A stretch of DNA of 14,288 bases from contig JAJFUG010000181.1 of assembly GCA_021372515.1 (NCBI GenBank), forward strand, positions 1-14,288, read 5' to 3'. The translations under genes were made by a program, and so were the position numbers. The notes beneath the pieces were generated by a model. It saw only the letters and a list, made by a program, of their open reading frames with translations. It ran no database searches and was not told the DNA's origin. Positions 1 through 6,540 of this stretch are shown here, in pieces; within the stretch, counting starts at the first letter, position 1; every line of letters starts with the position of its first letter. The DNA is from a bacterium (GTDB lineage: Bacteria; Gemmatimonadota; Glassbacteria; GWA2-58-10).

Positions 1-1595
1 GCCAACGTGGCCGGACGGTCCCCGCCCAGGGTGGCGGCAAGCGGGTTGGCCGCCCGCGGCTGACGGTACTCGTTCAGGCTGCCGCTCTCGCCCGTGAACA
101 CCAGGGTGCCGCCAGCGCGGGCAAAGGCCAGCAGACGGTCCACCACGGTCTGCGAAAGGCTCTCCTGGCCCGGCAGGATCACGGCCTGGTAGCGCGACAG
201 GCTGTCGGTCTGCTCGTCATATATGATATCGAACGGCACGTGGTGCTGGATCAGCACCTGCTCGGCCAGCACGGCATCGATCCAGGGACCGGCCACGCTG
301 TAGGCCATCGAGGGCCAGCTTCGCAGCACCGCCACATCCGCCACGGCGTTCACCCCGGTGTAGTAGCGCGGTGAGTACTCGCGGAAGAACTCGGCCAGGG
401 CCGAGAAATGCCGCTCGGCGTAGTGGTTGTCTCCCAGGCCGAGCCAGCCGTAACCCGGTACCTCCTTGACGTAGTTGAACGCCATCTGCTCGGCCAGCTC
501 CATGTCCGGCCCGCCGTTGGGGCAGGCGATCCCCAGGCGGCGGCCGGTCTTGTAGGAGCGGATCTCGCTCACCAGAGCGCCGGTGTTCGGGTCGAGGCCG
601 GGGGCCACACCCGGGATGTCGAAGCAGAAGAAATCGCAGCTCCCGGCGAACAGCGGGTGGTAGACCGCGTTCTCCCAGATGCGGTTGAGGCTGTAGACGC
701 CCTTGAGGTTGAACCCCACCGCGATGTGCGGGTCGCGCGCCTTGATGTAGTCGTAGAACTCGCGGCACTGGTCGGCCAGGGACTCGCAGCGGAACGCGAT
801 CCACTCCTGCAGCACCGGGTCATCGATCGCGGCCAGGTCCTCCGGGCGGTTGAAATCGTCCCACTGGCTGGGCTGCAGCCAGTCCGTGTCCGGGTAGCCG
901 AAACGCGCGCGGGCCGCCTCGGCCGTGGGATAGCGCCGTCGCAGGAACTCGTGGAAGGCTTTCATGCACCTGTCGCAGCGGCAGCTCTTGGGTTCCTGGC
1001 GCAACATGTAGTTGTCGAAGAAGAACTCATCCGCGTGCAGCGAGTCGATGCCGATATCCAGCACGCGCTCGATGTAACGGCGCCAGGCCGGCTCGTTGGG
1101 GCAGGCGAAATGACGCCAGGTCTGGGCCTCCACGATGTAGGGCACCGGGCGGCCATACTGGTCGCGCTGCTCCCAGGCCTCGGCCTGCGGCGCCTCGCGG
1201 TAGAACGTCTCGGTGAACATCGTGCCGCCCAGGTAGAGGCTCACCTTCATGCCGTGCTCGTGCATGCTCCCGGCGGCCCGCATGCTGTTGCGTATCTCTG
1301 GCATCTCGGTCTCCAGGCCGAAGCCCTTGAAAAAGTGCAGCCGGCCGTAGCGCGCGCCCAGAGCAGCCATGCGGGCGATATTCCCGGGCGAGTGCTGGCG
1401 CTCGTAGCGCGCGGGCCAGTCCTCGGGCATCCGTCCCTTGCGCTGGCTGAACATCAGCGGCTCGTGGCTGAACCAGACCACCTCGGCGGCTTGGGCCTGT
1501 TTCTCGCGGGCAGCGCGCTCGAAACGGCTTTCGGCCGGGAGCGAGGAACAGCAAAGCGCAAGCAGGGCCAGGCAGGCAAGCAGCGTGTTTTTCAT
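1..1595 (-). CDS. Secreted glycoside-hydrolase-like protein with GH42-type C-terminal domain (3' end beyond window)
   Basis: An uninterrupted frame of 531 codons runs from the ATG at 1595 off the left edge, so the C-terminus is missing. Residues 1-21 form a hydrophobic export signal; the cysteines at 15-16 are not in a good lipobox. Residues about 36-400 look like a TIM-barrel glycosidase: an HFFKGFG strand near 87-93, HADEFFFDNY at 187-196, a Cys cluster (C205, C207, C210) of the CxCxxC type common after the acidic strand in uncharacterised GH-A proteins, and GLGDNHY at 386-392. Residues about 415-505 resemble the GATase-like GH42 middle domain (VILPGQE, then GGTLVFTGESG). The substrate is unknown, and the acidic pair DE at 189-190 is only a candidate for catalysis. 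GGAG (1602-1605) lies 6 nt before the ATG. An in-frame ATG at 1607 lacks a Shine-Dalgarno sequence. The gene is divergent from the oxidoreductase at 1863. The fold class is fairly sure, the activity is not. Confidence 0.8.
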   Translation of the reverse strand, partial: MKNTLLACLALLALCCSSLPAESRFERAAREKQAQAAEVVWFSHEPLMFSQRKGRMPEDWPARYERQHSPGNIARMAALGARYGRLHFFKGFGLETEMPEIRNSMRAAGSMHEHGMKVSLYLGGTMFTETFYREAPQAEAWEQRDQYGRPVPYIVEAQTWRHFACPNEPAWRRYIERVLDIGIDSLHADEFFFDNYMLRQEPKSCRCDRCMKAFHEFLRRRYPTAEAARARFGYPDTDWLQPSQWDDFNRPEDLAAIDDPVLQEWIAFRCESLADQCREFYDYIKARDPHIAVGFNLKGVYSLNRIWENAVYHPLFAGSCDFFCFDIPGVAPGLDPNTGALVSEIRSYKTGRRLGIACPNGGPDMELAEQMAFNYVKEVPGYGWLGLGDNHYAERHFSALAEFFREYSPRYYTGVNAVADVAVLRSWPSMAYSVAGPWIDAVLAEQVLIQHHVPFDIIYDEQTDSLSRYQAVILPGQESLSQTVVDRLLAFARAGGTLVFTGESGSLNEYRQPRAANPLAATLGGDRPATL

Positions 1596-1722
1596 CGTTG
1601 GCTCCATCGTTGGCGGGAGGTCGTTTCCGGCTGAATCCGGCGCTGCTCCAGATTACCGGCAAGCCCCGCCGGAAGCAAGATTTTCCGCTTTCTTCGGGGA
1701 GCCTCCGCCGCGCAGACACTCC

Positions 1723-1751
1723 TTGACACATCCCCATTGACTATCGATATT
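1723..1751 (+). promoter_or_regulatory. Sigma70-type promoter for the Tat-exported oxidoreductase gene
   Basis: A perfect -35 TTGACA (1723-1728) is followed by a 17-nt spacer and a -10 GATATT (1746-1751), 4 of 6 consensus bases including the key second A and last T. Transcription would start near 1758 and leave a leader of about 105 nt before the ATG at 1863. The 8-bp palindrome TATCGATA (1742-1749) overlaps the -10. The assignment is from consensus matching only. Confidence 0.55.
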
Positions 1752-1862
1752 TAGCCCGGCGTTGCCTGCGACGAAATCGGTGCACACGCGGCGCGCCCAA
1801 TCCCCAACCGGAAAACGATCTCTCTTCCATTTCCGCGTTTCAACTCCTTCCTGGAGGCATGA

Positions 1863-3203
1863 ATGGACAAGCTTGGCACCAGCATCGACCGCCGCACCTT
1901 CCTCAAGAGCACCTCGGTCTCGGCCGCCGCTCTGGGCGCGCTCAGCCTGGCCGGACCGCTTTCGGCCCTGGCCGCCGGGCCCAAGCTGCGCCTGGCCATG
2001 GTCGGCACGGGCAGCCGTGGCACCGGCATGTGGGGCACCCCCCTGCTGGAGGACTATTCCGACCTGCTCGAATTCGTCGGCTTGTGCGACATAAACCCCG
2101 AGCGGGCCGTGGTGGCGCAGTCGATAATCGGCACCAAGGCGCCCACGTTCACCGATTTCGACCAGATGATCAAGACCACCCGTCCGGACGCCGTGATCGT
2201 GACCACGGTGGACGGCTACCACTGGAAGTATGTCTGCCGGGCGATGGAGCTGGGCTGCGACGTGATCTGCGAAAAACCGCTCTGCACGGAGGCGGCCCAG
2301 GCCCAGGCGATCATCGACACCCAGAAAAAGACCGGGCGTAAGCTCACTGTCACTTTCAACGCCCGTCACGAGGGCAGCTCGATGAAGCTCAAGGAGCTGC
2401 TGGCCTCGGGCGAGATCGGCGAAATATACTCGGCCAACTATGATGAGTTCCTGGACCGCAGCCACGGCGCCGACTATTTCCGCCGCTGGCACGCTTTCCG
2501 TCAGAACTCTGGCAGCCTGTTCTGCCACAAGGCCTCGCACCATTTCGACCAGCTGAACTGGTGGATCGACTCCGATCCGGTGGAGGTCACCTCCCACGGC
2601 AAGCTGAATGTCTACGGATACAACGGACAGTTCCGCCACGCCAACTGCCGGGTCTGCACCTTCAAGGACAAGTGCCCGTTCTTCTGGGACATCACCAAGA
2701 CCCCTGAGAACATGAAGCTGTACGTTGAATGCGAGGACAACGACGGTTACTACCGCGACGGGTGTGTGTTCCGCAACGGGATCGACATCTACGACACCAT
2801 GGTTTCGCAGATACGCTATACCAACAACGTGCTGGTCAACTACTCGCTGAACGCGGCCGTGCCCTACGAGGGCCAGTTCATCGTGTTCAACGGCAGCCTG
2901 GGCCGGATCGAGGTGCGCAACTACGACAAACAGCCCTGGCAGGTGCAGCACGACGCCGAGATACGGGTGACCAAGACAGACGGCACGACCAGGGTCATCC
3001 CGGTGGCGCACGAGGACGGCGAGCACGGCGGCGCGGACAAGCGCATCCGCGACATGATCTTCCGCCCCAGCGGAGCCGACCCGCTGGGGCAGAAAGCCGG
3101 GATGCGCGCCGGCCTGATGAGTTCGCTGATCGGGATCGCCAGCTACACCTCGATCGACGAGCGCGGGACAGTCAAGATCGACGACCTGGTCAACTGGGCT
3201 TGA
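1863..3203 (+). CDS. Tat-exported Gfo/Idh/MocA family oxidoreductase
   Basis: This is a 446-residue NAD(P)-dependent oxidoreductase of the sugar-dehydrogenase type. A twin-arginine signal (DRRTFLKST at 9-17, then a hydrophobic stretch to about 38) implies export as a folded, cofactor-loaded protein. The Rossmann part follows with VGTGSRG at 47-53 and the family EKP motif at 137-139. The C-terminal sheet domain carries KASHHFDQLNWW (223-234), matching the family's catalytic His/Asp region. Five cysteines cluster at 262, 265, 271, 290 and 301, a possible metal site seen in some exported members. GGAGG at 1853-1857 sits 5 nt before the ATG and fixes this start. The gene has its own promoter (1723-1751) and is followed by a terminator at 3238-3274, so it is probably monocistronic. 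Family is certain; substrate (a sugar or sugar derivative by family) is not known. Confidence 0.93.
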   Translation: MDKLGTSIDRRTFLKSTSVSAAALGALSLAGPLSALAAGPKLRLAMVGTGSRGTGMWGTPLLEDYSDLLEFVGLCDINPERAVVAQSIIGTKAPTFTDFDQMIKTTRPDAVIVTTVDGYHWKYVCRAMELGCDVICEKPLCTEAAQAQAIIDTQKKTGRKLTVTFNARHEGSSMKLKELLASGEIGEIYSANYDEFLDRSHGADYFRRWHAFRQNSGSLFCHKASHHFDQLNWWIDSDPVEVTSHGKLNVYGYNGQFRHANCRVCTFKDKCPFFWDITKTPENMKLYVECEDNDGYYRDGCVFRNGIDIYDTMVSQIRYTNNVLVNYSLNAAVPYEGQFIVFNGSLGRIEVRNYDKQPWQVQHDAEIRVTKTDGTTRVIPVAHEDGEHGGADKRIRDMIFRPSGADPLGQKAGMRAGLMSSLIGIASYTSIDERGTVKIDDLVNWA

Positions 3204-3237
3204 TCGCCAGCGGCGAATGAAGTTTATGTAATCCGGA

Positions 3238-3274
3238 GGAAGGCCCGCTCTATCGGAAGTGGGGCGGGCCTTCC
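3238..3274 (+). terminator. Rho-independent-like terminator after the oxidoreductase gene
   Basis: A perfect 11-bp stem, GGAAGGCCCGC (3238-3248) with GCGGGCCTTCC (3264-3274), encloses a 15-nt loop. It begins 35 nt after the stop codon. The following TATT is a poor U tract, so efficiency is uncertain. Confidence 0.65.
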
Positions 3275-3288
3275 TATTGCCGAGAACG

Positions 3289-3320
3289 GAAGCCGGGGCA
3301 GACGGACTTGCCGGGGCTTC
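3289..3320 (+). repeat. Imperfect inverted repeat upstream of the amidohydrolase
   Basis: GAAGCC (3289-3294) pairs with GGCTTC (3315-3320) and GGCA (3297-3300) with TGCC (3309-3312), separated by a GG/GG internal mismatch, with an 8-nt loop. It lies just past the terminator and 27 nt before the amidohydrolase ATG, so it could form in that gene's leader. No function can be assigned. Confidence 0.3.
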
Positions 3321-3337
3321 GGCTTTCCGAGACAGAT

Positions 3338-3346
3338 GGGGACAGG
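3338..3346 (+). promoter_or_regulatory. Ribosome binding site deciding the amidohydrolase start
   Basis: GGGGACAGG directly precedes two in-frame ATGs at 3347 and 3353. The GGGGA part suits 3347 and the AGGA overlap suits 3353. Both are better than the TTG at 3308, which has no Shine-Dalgarno sequence. Confidence 0.5.
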
Positions 3347-5116
3347 ATGGACATGCTGACTGAAAGAATTCCGGCCTGGCTGCGACGGCCGGGTGTGTTT
3401 GCCGCACTGGCCGCGGCAGCGGTGCTGCTGGCCGCCGGTTGCGCCGGCGGGCCGAAAGAGGCCGCGGACGCAGTTTATTACAACGGACGGGTGGTGACCC
3501 TGGACAGCGTATCCACGCTGGCCGGTGCTATCGCGGTGCGCGGCGGACGGATCATGGCCGTGGGGACCGACCCCGAAATCCTGCGTCTCGCCGGGCCACA
3601 GACCCGGAAAGTCGACCTGGGGGGCAGGACAGTGCTGCCGGGGCTGATCGAGGCACACGCCCACCCGGAGAGCGCCTCCACGAGCGAGCTGGCCGACTCG
3701 GTGCCAGACGTGCACAGCATCGACGAGCTGCTGAACTGGATCCGGGTCGAGGCTGAAAGCCACGCGGACGGGGAATGGATCGTGCACCCGAAGCTGTTCT
3801 TCACCCGCCTGGCCGAACTGCGCGCCCCCACCCTGGCCGAGCTGGACTCCGTGGCCCCGGCCAACCCGGTGTTCCTGGACGGCTCGTACGGCGGCTCGAT
3901 CAACAGTGCGGCCATGCGCGCCAGCGGGATAACCGAAAAGACGCGGCACGACGGGCTTCTGCGTGACAACAAAACCGGCAAACTTAACGGCCTGGTGCGT
4001 TTCACCGCGTTCCCCCTGATCAAGGTGCCGGACCTGGACAAATATTCGCAGTCCGAGCGGGAACAGGCCCTGGCCCGCATGATCGACCGTTACAACGCGG
4101 CAGGTTTCACCAGCGTCACCAGCGGCGGCCTCCAGCGCAACCAGACCGCGATCTGGGACAGCCTGCGCGCCCACGGCAAGCTGAATATCCGCGTGTTCGA
4201 AAACATTTATATCGATTTCCCGCTCAAGGGGCGCACGCAGGAAGAAATCCGCGCCGATGTGGCCGCCCTGGGTCAGCCCACCTGCGAAGGCGATGACTGG
4301 ATCAGGACCGGCAGGCTCAAGTACGTGCTGGACGGTGGAATCCTGACCGGCACGGCCTACCTCAGCCAGCCCTGGGGCTCCAAGGCCAACGCACTTTTCG
4401 GGATCGACGACCCGGCTTACCGCGGTATCCTGAGACTGAACGAGGACGAGTTCACCATGTTCTGCCGCGCCGGGGCCGAGAACGGCTGGTCCATGACCGC
4501 CCACGCCACCGGCGGCGGGACAGTGGAGATGATGCTGAACGCCTACGAGACCATAGCCAAAGAGAGGGACATCCGTCCCATGCGTTTCTCCATCATCCAC
4601 GGTAATTTCTTCAGCCCCGAATCCATCCGGCGCATGAAAGAGCTGGGCGTGATCGCCGAGTCGCAGGCCGCCTGGTTCTACAAGGACGCGGACGCCATGC
4701 TCGCGATCCTGGGGCCCGAGCGGTTGAGGGATTTCCACGACTACCGCAGCCTGGTGGACGCCGGAGTGGTGGTCAGCGGCGGCAGCGACCACATGGTGCG
4801 CCTGGATGACCGCACCTCGATCAACCCCTACAGCCCCTGGCTCGCCATGTGGAGCATGATCACCCGGCGCACCGAGCGCGGCAGCGTGATCGACCCGGAG
4901 CAGGCGGTCACCCGCGAGGAAGCCCTGCGTTTCTACACGGTGAACAACGCTTTCACCCAATTCTCCGAGAACGAGAAAGGCTGCCTCACCCCCGGCCGCC
5001 TGGCCGATTTCATCGCCCTGGACCGTGACTATTTCAAGTGTCCGGAGGACGAGATCAAGGACATCCGGGTGGTTCTGACCGTGGTGGACGGCCGCGAGGT
5101 CTGGAGCGCGCAGTGA
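3347..5116 (+). CDS. Lipoprotein amidohydrolase, family 3 (YtcJ-like)
   Basis: This 589-residue metal-dependent hydrolase is probably anchored outside the cytoplasm. Residues 1-32 are a lipoprotein signal: basic n-region with RR, long Ala/Leu core, then AAGC with Cys32 as the lipidation site. A short beta-sandwich part (VYYNGRVVTLD, GGRIMAVG) precedes the barrel. Family landmarks are HAHP with metal-binding His104 and His106, RLKYVLDGG with Lys325 as the likely carboxylated bridging lysine, TAHATGGG with His386, IIHGN with His418, and GGSDHM with Asp481. The C-terminal PGRLADFIALDRD and VVDGREVW return to the sandwich. The usual HAxGD is HATGG here, losing the Asp. The gene is followed after 69 nt by the LarA homolog, probably in one operon. 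Members act on varied C-N bonds of cyclic or amide compounds; the substrate is open. The start could also be 3353. Confidence 0.9.
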   Translation: MDMLTERIPAWLRRPGVFAALAAAAVLLAAGCAGGPKEAADAVYYNGRVVTLDSVSTLAGAIAVRGGRIMAVGTDPEILRLAGPQTRKVDLGGRTVLPGLIEAHAHPESASTSELADSVPDVHSIDELLNWIRVEAESHADGEWIVHPKLFFTRLAELRAPTLAELDSVAPANPVFLDGSYGGSINSAAMRASGITEKTRHDGLLRDNKTGKLNGLVRFTAFPLIKVPDLDKYSQSEREQALARMIDRYNAAGFTSVTSGGLQRNQTAIWDSLRAHGKLNIRVFENIYIDFPLKGRTQEEIRADVAALGQPTCEGDDWIRTGRLKYVLDGGILTGTAYLSQPWGSKANALFGIDDPAYRGILRLNEDEFTMFCRAGAENGWSMTAHATGGGTVEMMLNAYETIAKERDIRPMRFSIIHGNFFSPESIRRMKELGVIAESQAAWFYKDADAMLAILGPERLRDFHDYRSLVDAGVVVSGGSDHMVRLDDRTSINPYSPWLAMWSMITRRTERGSVIDPEQAVTREEALRFYTVNNAFTQFSENEKGCLTPGRLADFIALDRDYFKCPEDEIKDIRVVLTVVDGREVWSAQ

Positions 5117-5170
5117 GAGCGGTCGACAGTCCGGCCCGACAGCCGGGATATCGGAATGAAACGTGTCTTG

Positions 5171-5178
5171 AGAGAGGA
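5171..5178 (+). promoter_or_regulatory. Ribosome binding site deciding the larA-like start
   Basis: AGAGAGGA ends 7 nt before the ATG at 5186. The upstream in-frame ATG at 5156 has no such sequence, so 5186 is preferred. It also gives the usual family length. Confidence 0.6.
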
Positions 5179-5185
5179 TACAGGG

Positions 5186-6457
5186 ATGAAGGTCAAGCTC
5201 GCCTACGGTAAAGAGGGCCTGGAGCTGAGCCTGCCCGACAGCCTGCGGGCTGTGGTGCTCGAATCGGTCTACACCGAGGGTCTGCCCGACCCGGAAAGCA
5301 CGCTCCGCGAGGCCCTACGCCGGCCTATCGGCTGCGCGCCGCTTAGCGAGCTGGCCCGTGGCGAGGGGAAAATCGGCATTGTGTTCAGCGACATCACCCG
5401 TCCCACCCCCAACCGTCTGCTGGTCGGGGCCATCCTCGACGAGCTGGGGCAGTCGGCGCACGGGCGGGTGGTGCTGTTCAACGCCACGGGCACGCACCGC
5501 GCCAACACCCCGGATGAGCTGGAAACCATGCTGGGCGAGGAGATTGCCTCCCACTATCCAATCGTCCAGAACGACTCCGGCGACCGCGGGTCGCACCTGT
5601 CTATCGGCAGCACCACCGGAGGCAACGAGGCCTGGCTGCACCGGGAATACATGAACTGCCAGATCAAGATCCTCACCGGGTTCATCGAACCGCATTTCTT
5701 CGCCGGGTTCTCTGGCGGCGGCAAGGCCTGCATGCCCGGGCTGGCCCACATCGACACGATCCTGCGCAACCACAGCGTGGCCAACCTCGACAATCCCAAG
5801 GCCTCCTGGGGCGTGACCGCCGGCAATCCGGTCTTCGAGGAAATACGCCAGGTGACTGCCCTGGCCGAGCCGGCGTTCCTGGTGAACGTAACCCTCAACC
5901 GGGACAAGCGGGTCACTGGGGTGTTCGCCGGCGACTGGCGACTGGCCCACGAGGCAGGCTGCTCGTTCGTGCGTGAGCGGGCGATGCTGCGGGTGGGCGC
6001 TCCGTTCGACATCGTGGTGGGCAGCAACTCGGGCTATCCGCTGGACCTGAACCTCTACCAGAGCGTCAAGGGCATGAGCGCGGCGGCCAACATAATCAAG
6101 CCCGGCGGGGCGATCATCGTGGCCGCGGACTGCTGGGACGGCATCCCGGAGCACGGCGAGTTCGCCCGTCTGCTGCGCGAGGCCGCAAGTATCGACGACC
6201 TGCTGGCGGCCCTTCACAAGCCGGGCTTCCAGTCGCAGGACATGTGGCAGGCCCAGCTCCTGGCCCTGATCTGCAAAAAAGCCGAGGTGTATGTCTACAG
6301 CCGCAACCTGAGCGACGGGCAGATCAAGGGCGCGCACCTGAGGCCCTGCCGCGACATCGAAGCCACGGTGCACGAGCTGGCCGCCAAGGTCGGCCCCGCG
6401 GCCCGGGTCGGCGTGCTGCCCGAGGGCCCGCAGACCGTGCCCTATATCTCTGCCTGA
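5186..6457 (+). CDS. larA: LarA-family nickel-pincer racemase/epimerase of 2-hydroxyacids
   Basis: This 423-residue protein matches the LarA (lactate racemase catalytic) family, about the length of the Lactiplantibacillus enzyme. Family enzymes racemise or epimerise 2-hydroxyacids with a nickel-pincer nucleotide. Landmark residues are present with a constant small offset from the characterised enzyme: SDITRP with Asp69 and Arg72, GTHR with His104, EPHFFAGFSGGGK with His170 and the cofactor-attaching Lys180, NHS with His196, and YQSVK with Gln292 and Lys295. It should therefore be catalytically competent. No signal peptide is visible, so it is cytoplasmic. The cofactor-making genes larB, larC and larE are absent here and would have to lie elsewhere. 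It follows the amidohydrolase in the same direction and ends at a strong terminator. Homologs act on lactate, malate, gluconate and other hydroxyacids; lactate itself is not assured. Confidence 0.9.
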   Translation: MKVKLAYGKEGLELSLPDSLRAVVLESVYTEGLPDPESTLREALRRPIGCAPLSELARGEGKIGIVFSDITRPTPNRLLVGAILDELGQSAHGRVVLFNATGTHRANTPDELETMLGEEIASHYPIVQNDSGDRGSHLSIGSTTGGNEAWLHREYMNCQIKILTGFIEPHFFAGFSGGGKACMPGLAHIDTILRNHSVANLDNPKASWGVTAGNPVFEEIRQVTALAEPAFLVNVTLNRDKRVTGVFAGDWRLAHEAGCSFVRERAMLRVGAPFDIVVGSNSGYPLDLNLYQSVKGMSAAANIIKPGGAIIVAADCWDGIPEHGEFARLLREAASIDDLLAALHKPGFQSQDMWQAQLLALICKKAEVYVYSRNLSDGQIKGAHLRPCRDIEATVHELAAKVGPAARVGVLPEGPQTVPYISA

Positions 6458-6473
6458 ACTCAGCCATACCCGG

Positions 6474-6525
6474 GAAAGAATAAGCGGCCCGCCCCGAAGA
6501 CACGGAGCGGGCCGCTTATTCTTTC
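6474..6525. terminator. Bidirectional terminator between convergent genes
   Basis: A perfect 19-bp inverted repeat (6474-6492 with 6507-6525) encloses a 14-nt loop. The inner part is GC-rich (GCGGCCCGC) and the outer part is A-rich on the left and T-rich on the right (AAGAATAA/TTATTCTT), so both strands give a stem ending in a U-rich arm. It lies 16 nt after the larA-like stop and 15 nt from the stop of the convergent gene at 6541. Confidence 0.88.
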
Positions 6526-6540
6526 ATCTCCAGGCTGGTT

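Noticed and set aside
408-1634. Long plus-strand open frame of 408 codons
   Set aside because: It lies antisense to the glycosidase-like gene, and its translation is Val/Ala/Arg/His-rich without domain motifs, as expected opposite a GC-rich coding frame.
3308-3346. Extended N-terminus of the amidohydrolase from a TTG
   Set aside because: No Shine-Dalgarno sequence, and it would place 13 extra residues before a normal lipoprotein signal.
1653-3407. Minus-strand open frame of 584 codons
   Set aside because: Antisense to the Gfo/Idh/MocA gene, which has a full set of family motifs; the antisense translation has none.
3224-4960. Minus-strand open frame of 578 codons
   Set aside because: Antisense shadow of the amidohydrolase, low-complexity composition and no start context.
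5315-6373. Minus-strand open frame of 352 codons
   Set aside because: Antisense shadow of the LarA-type gene.
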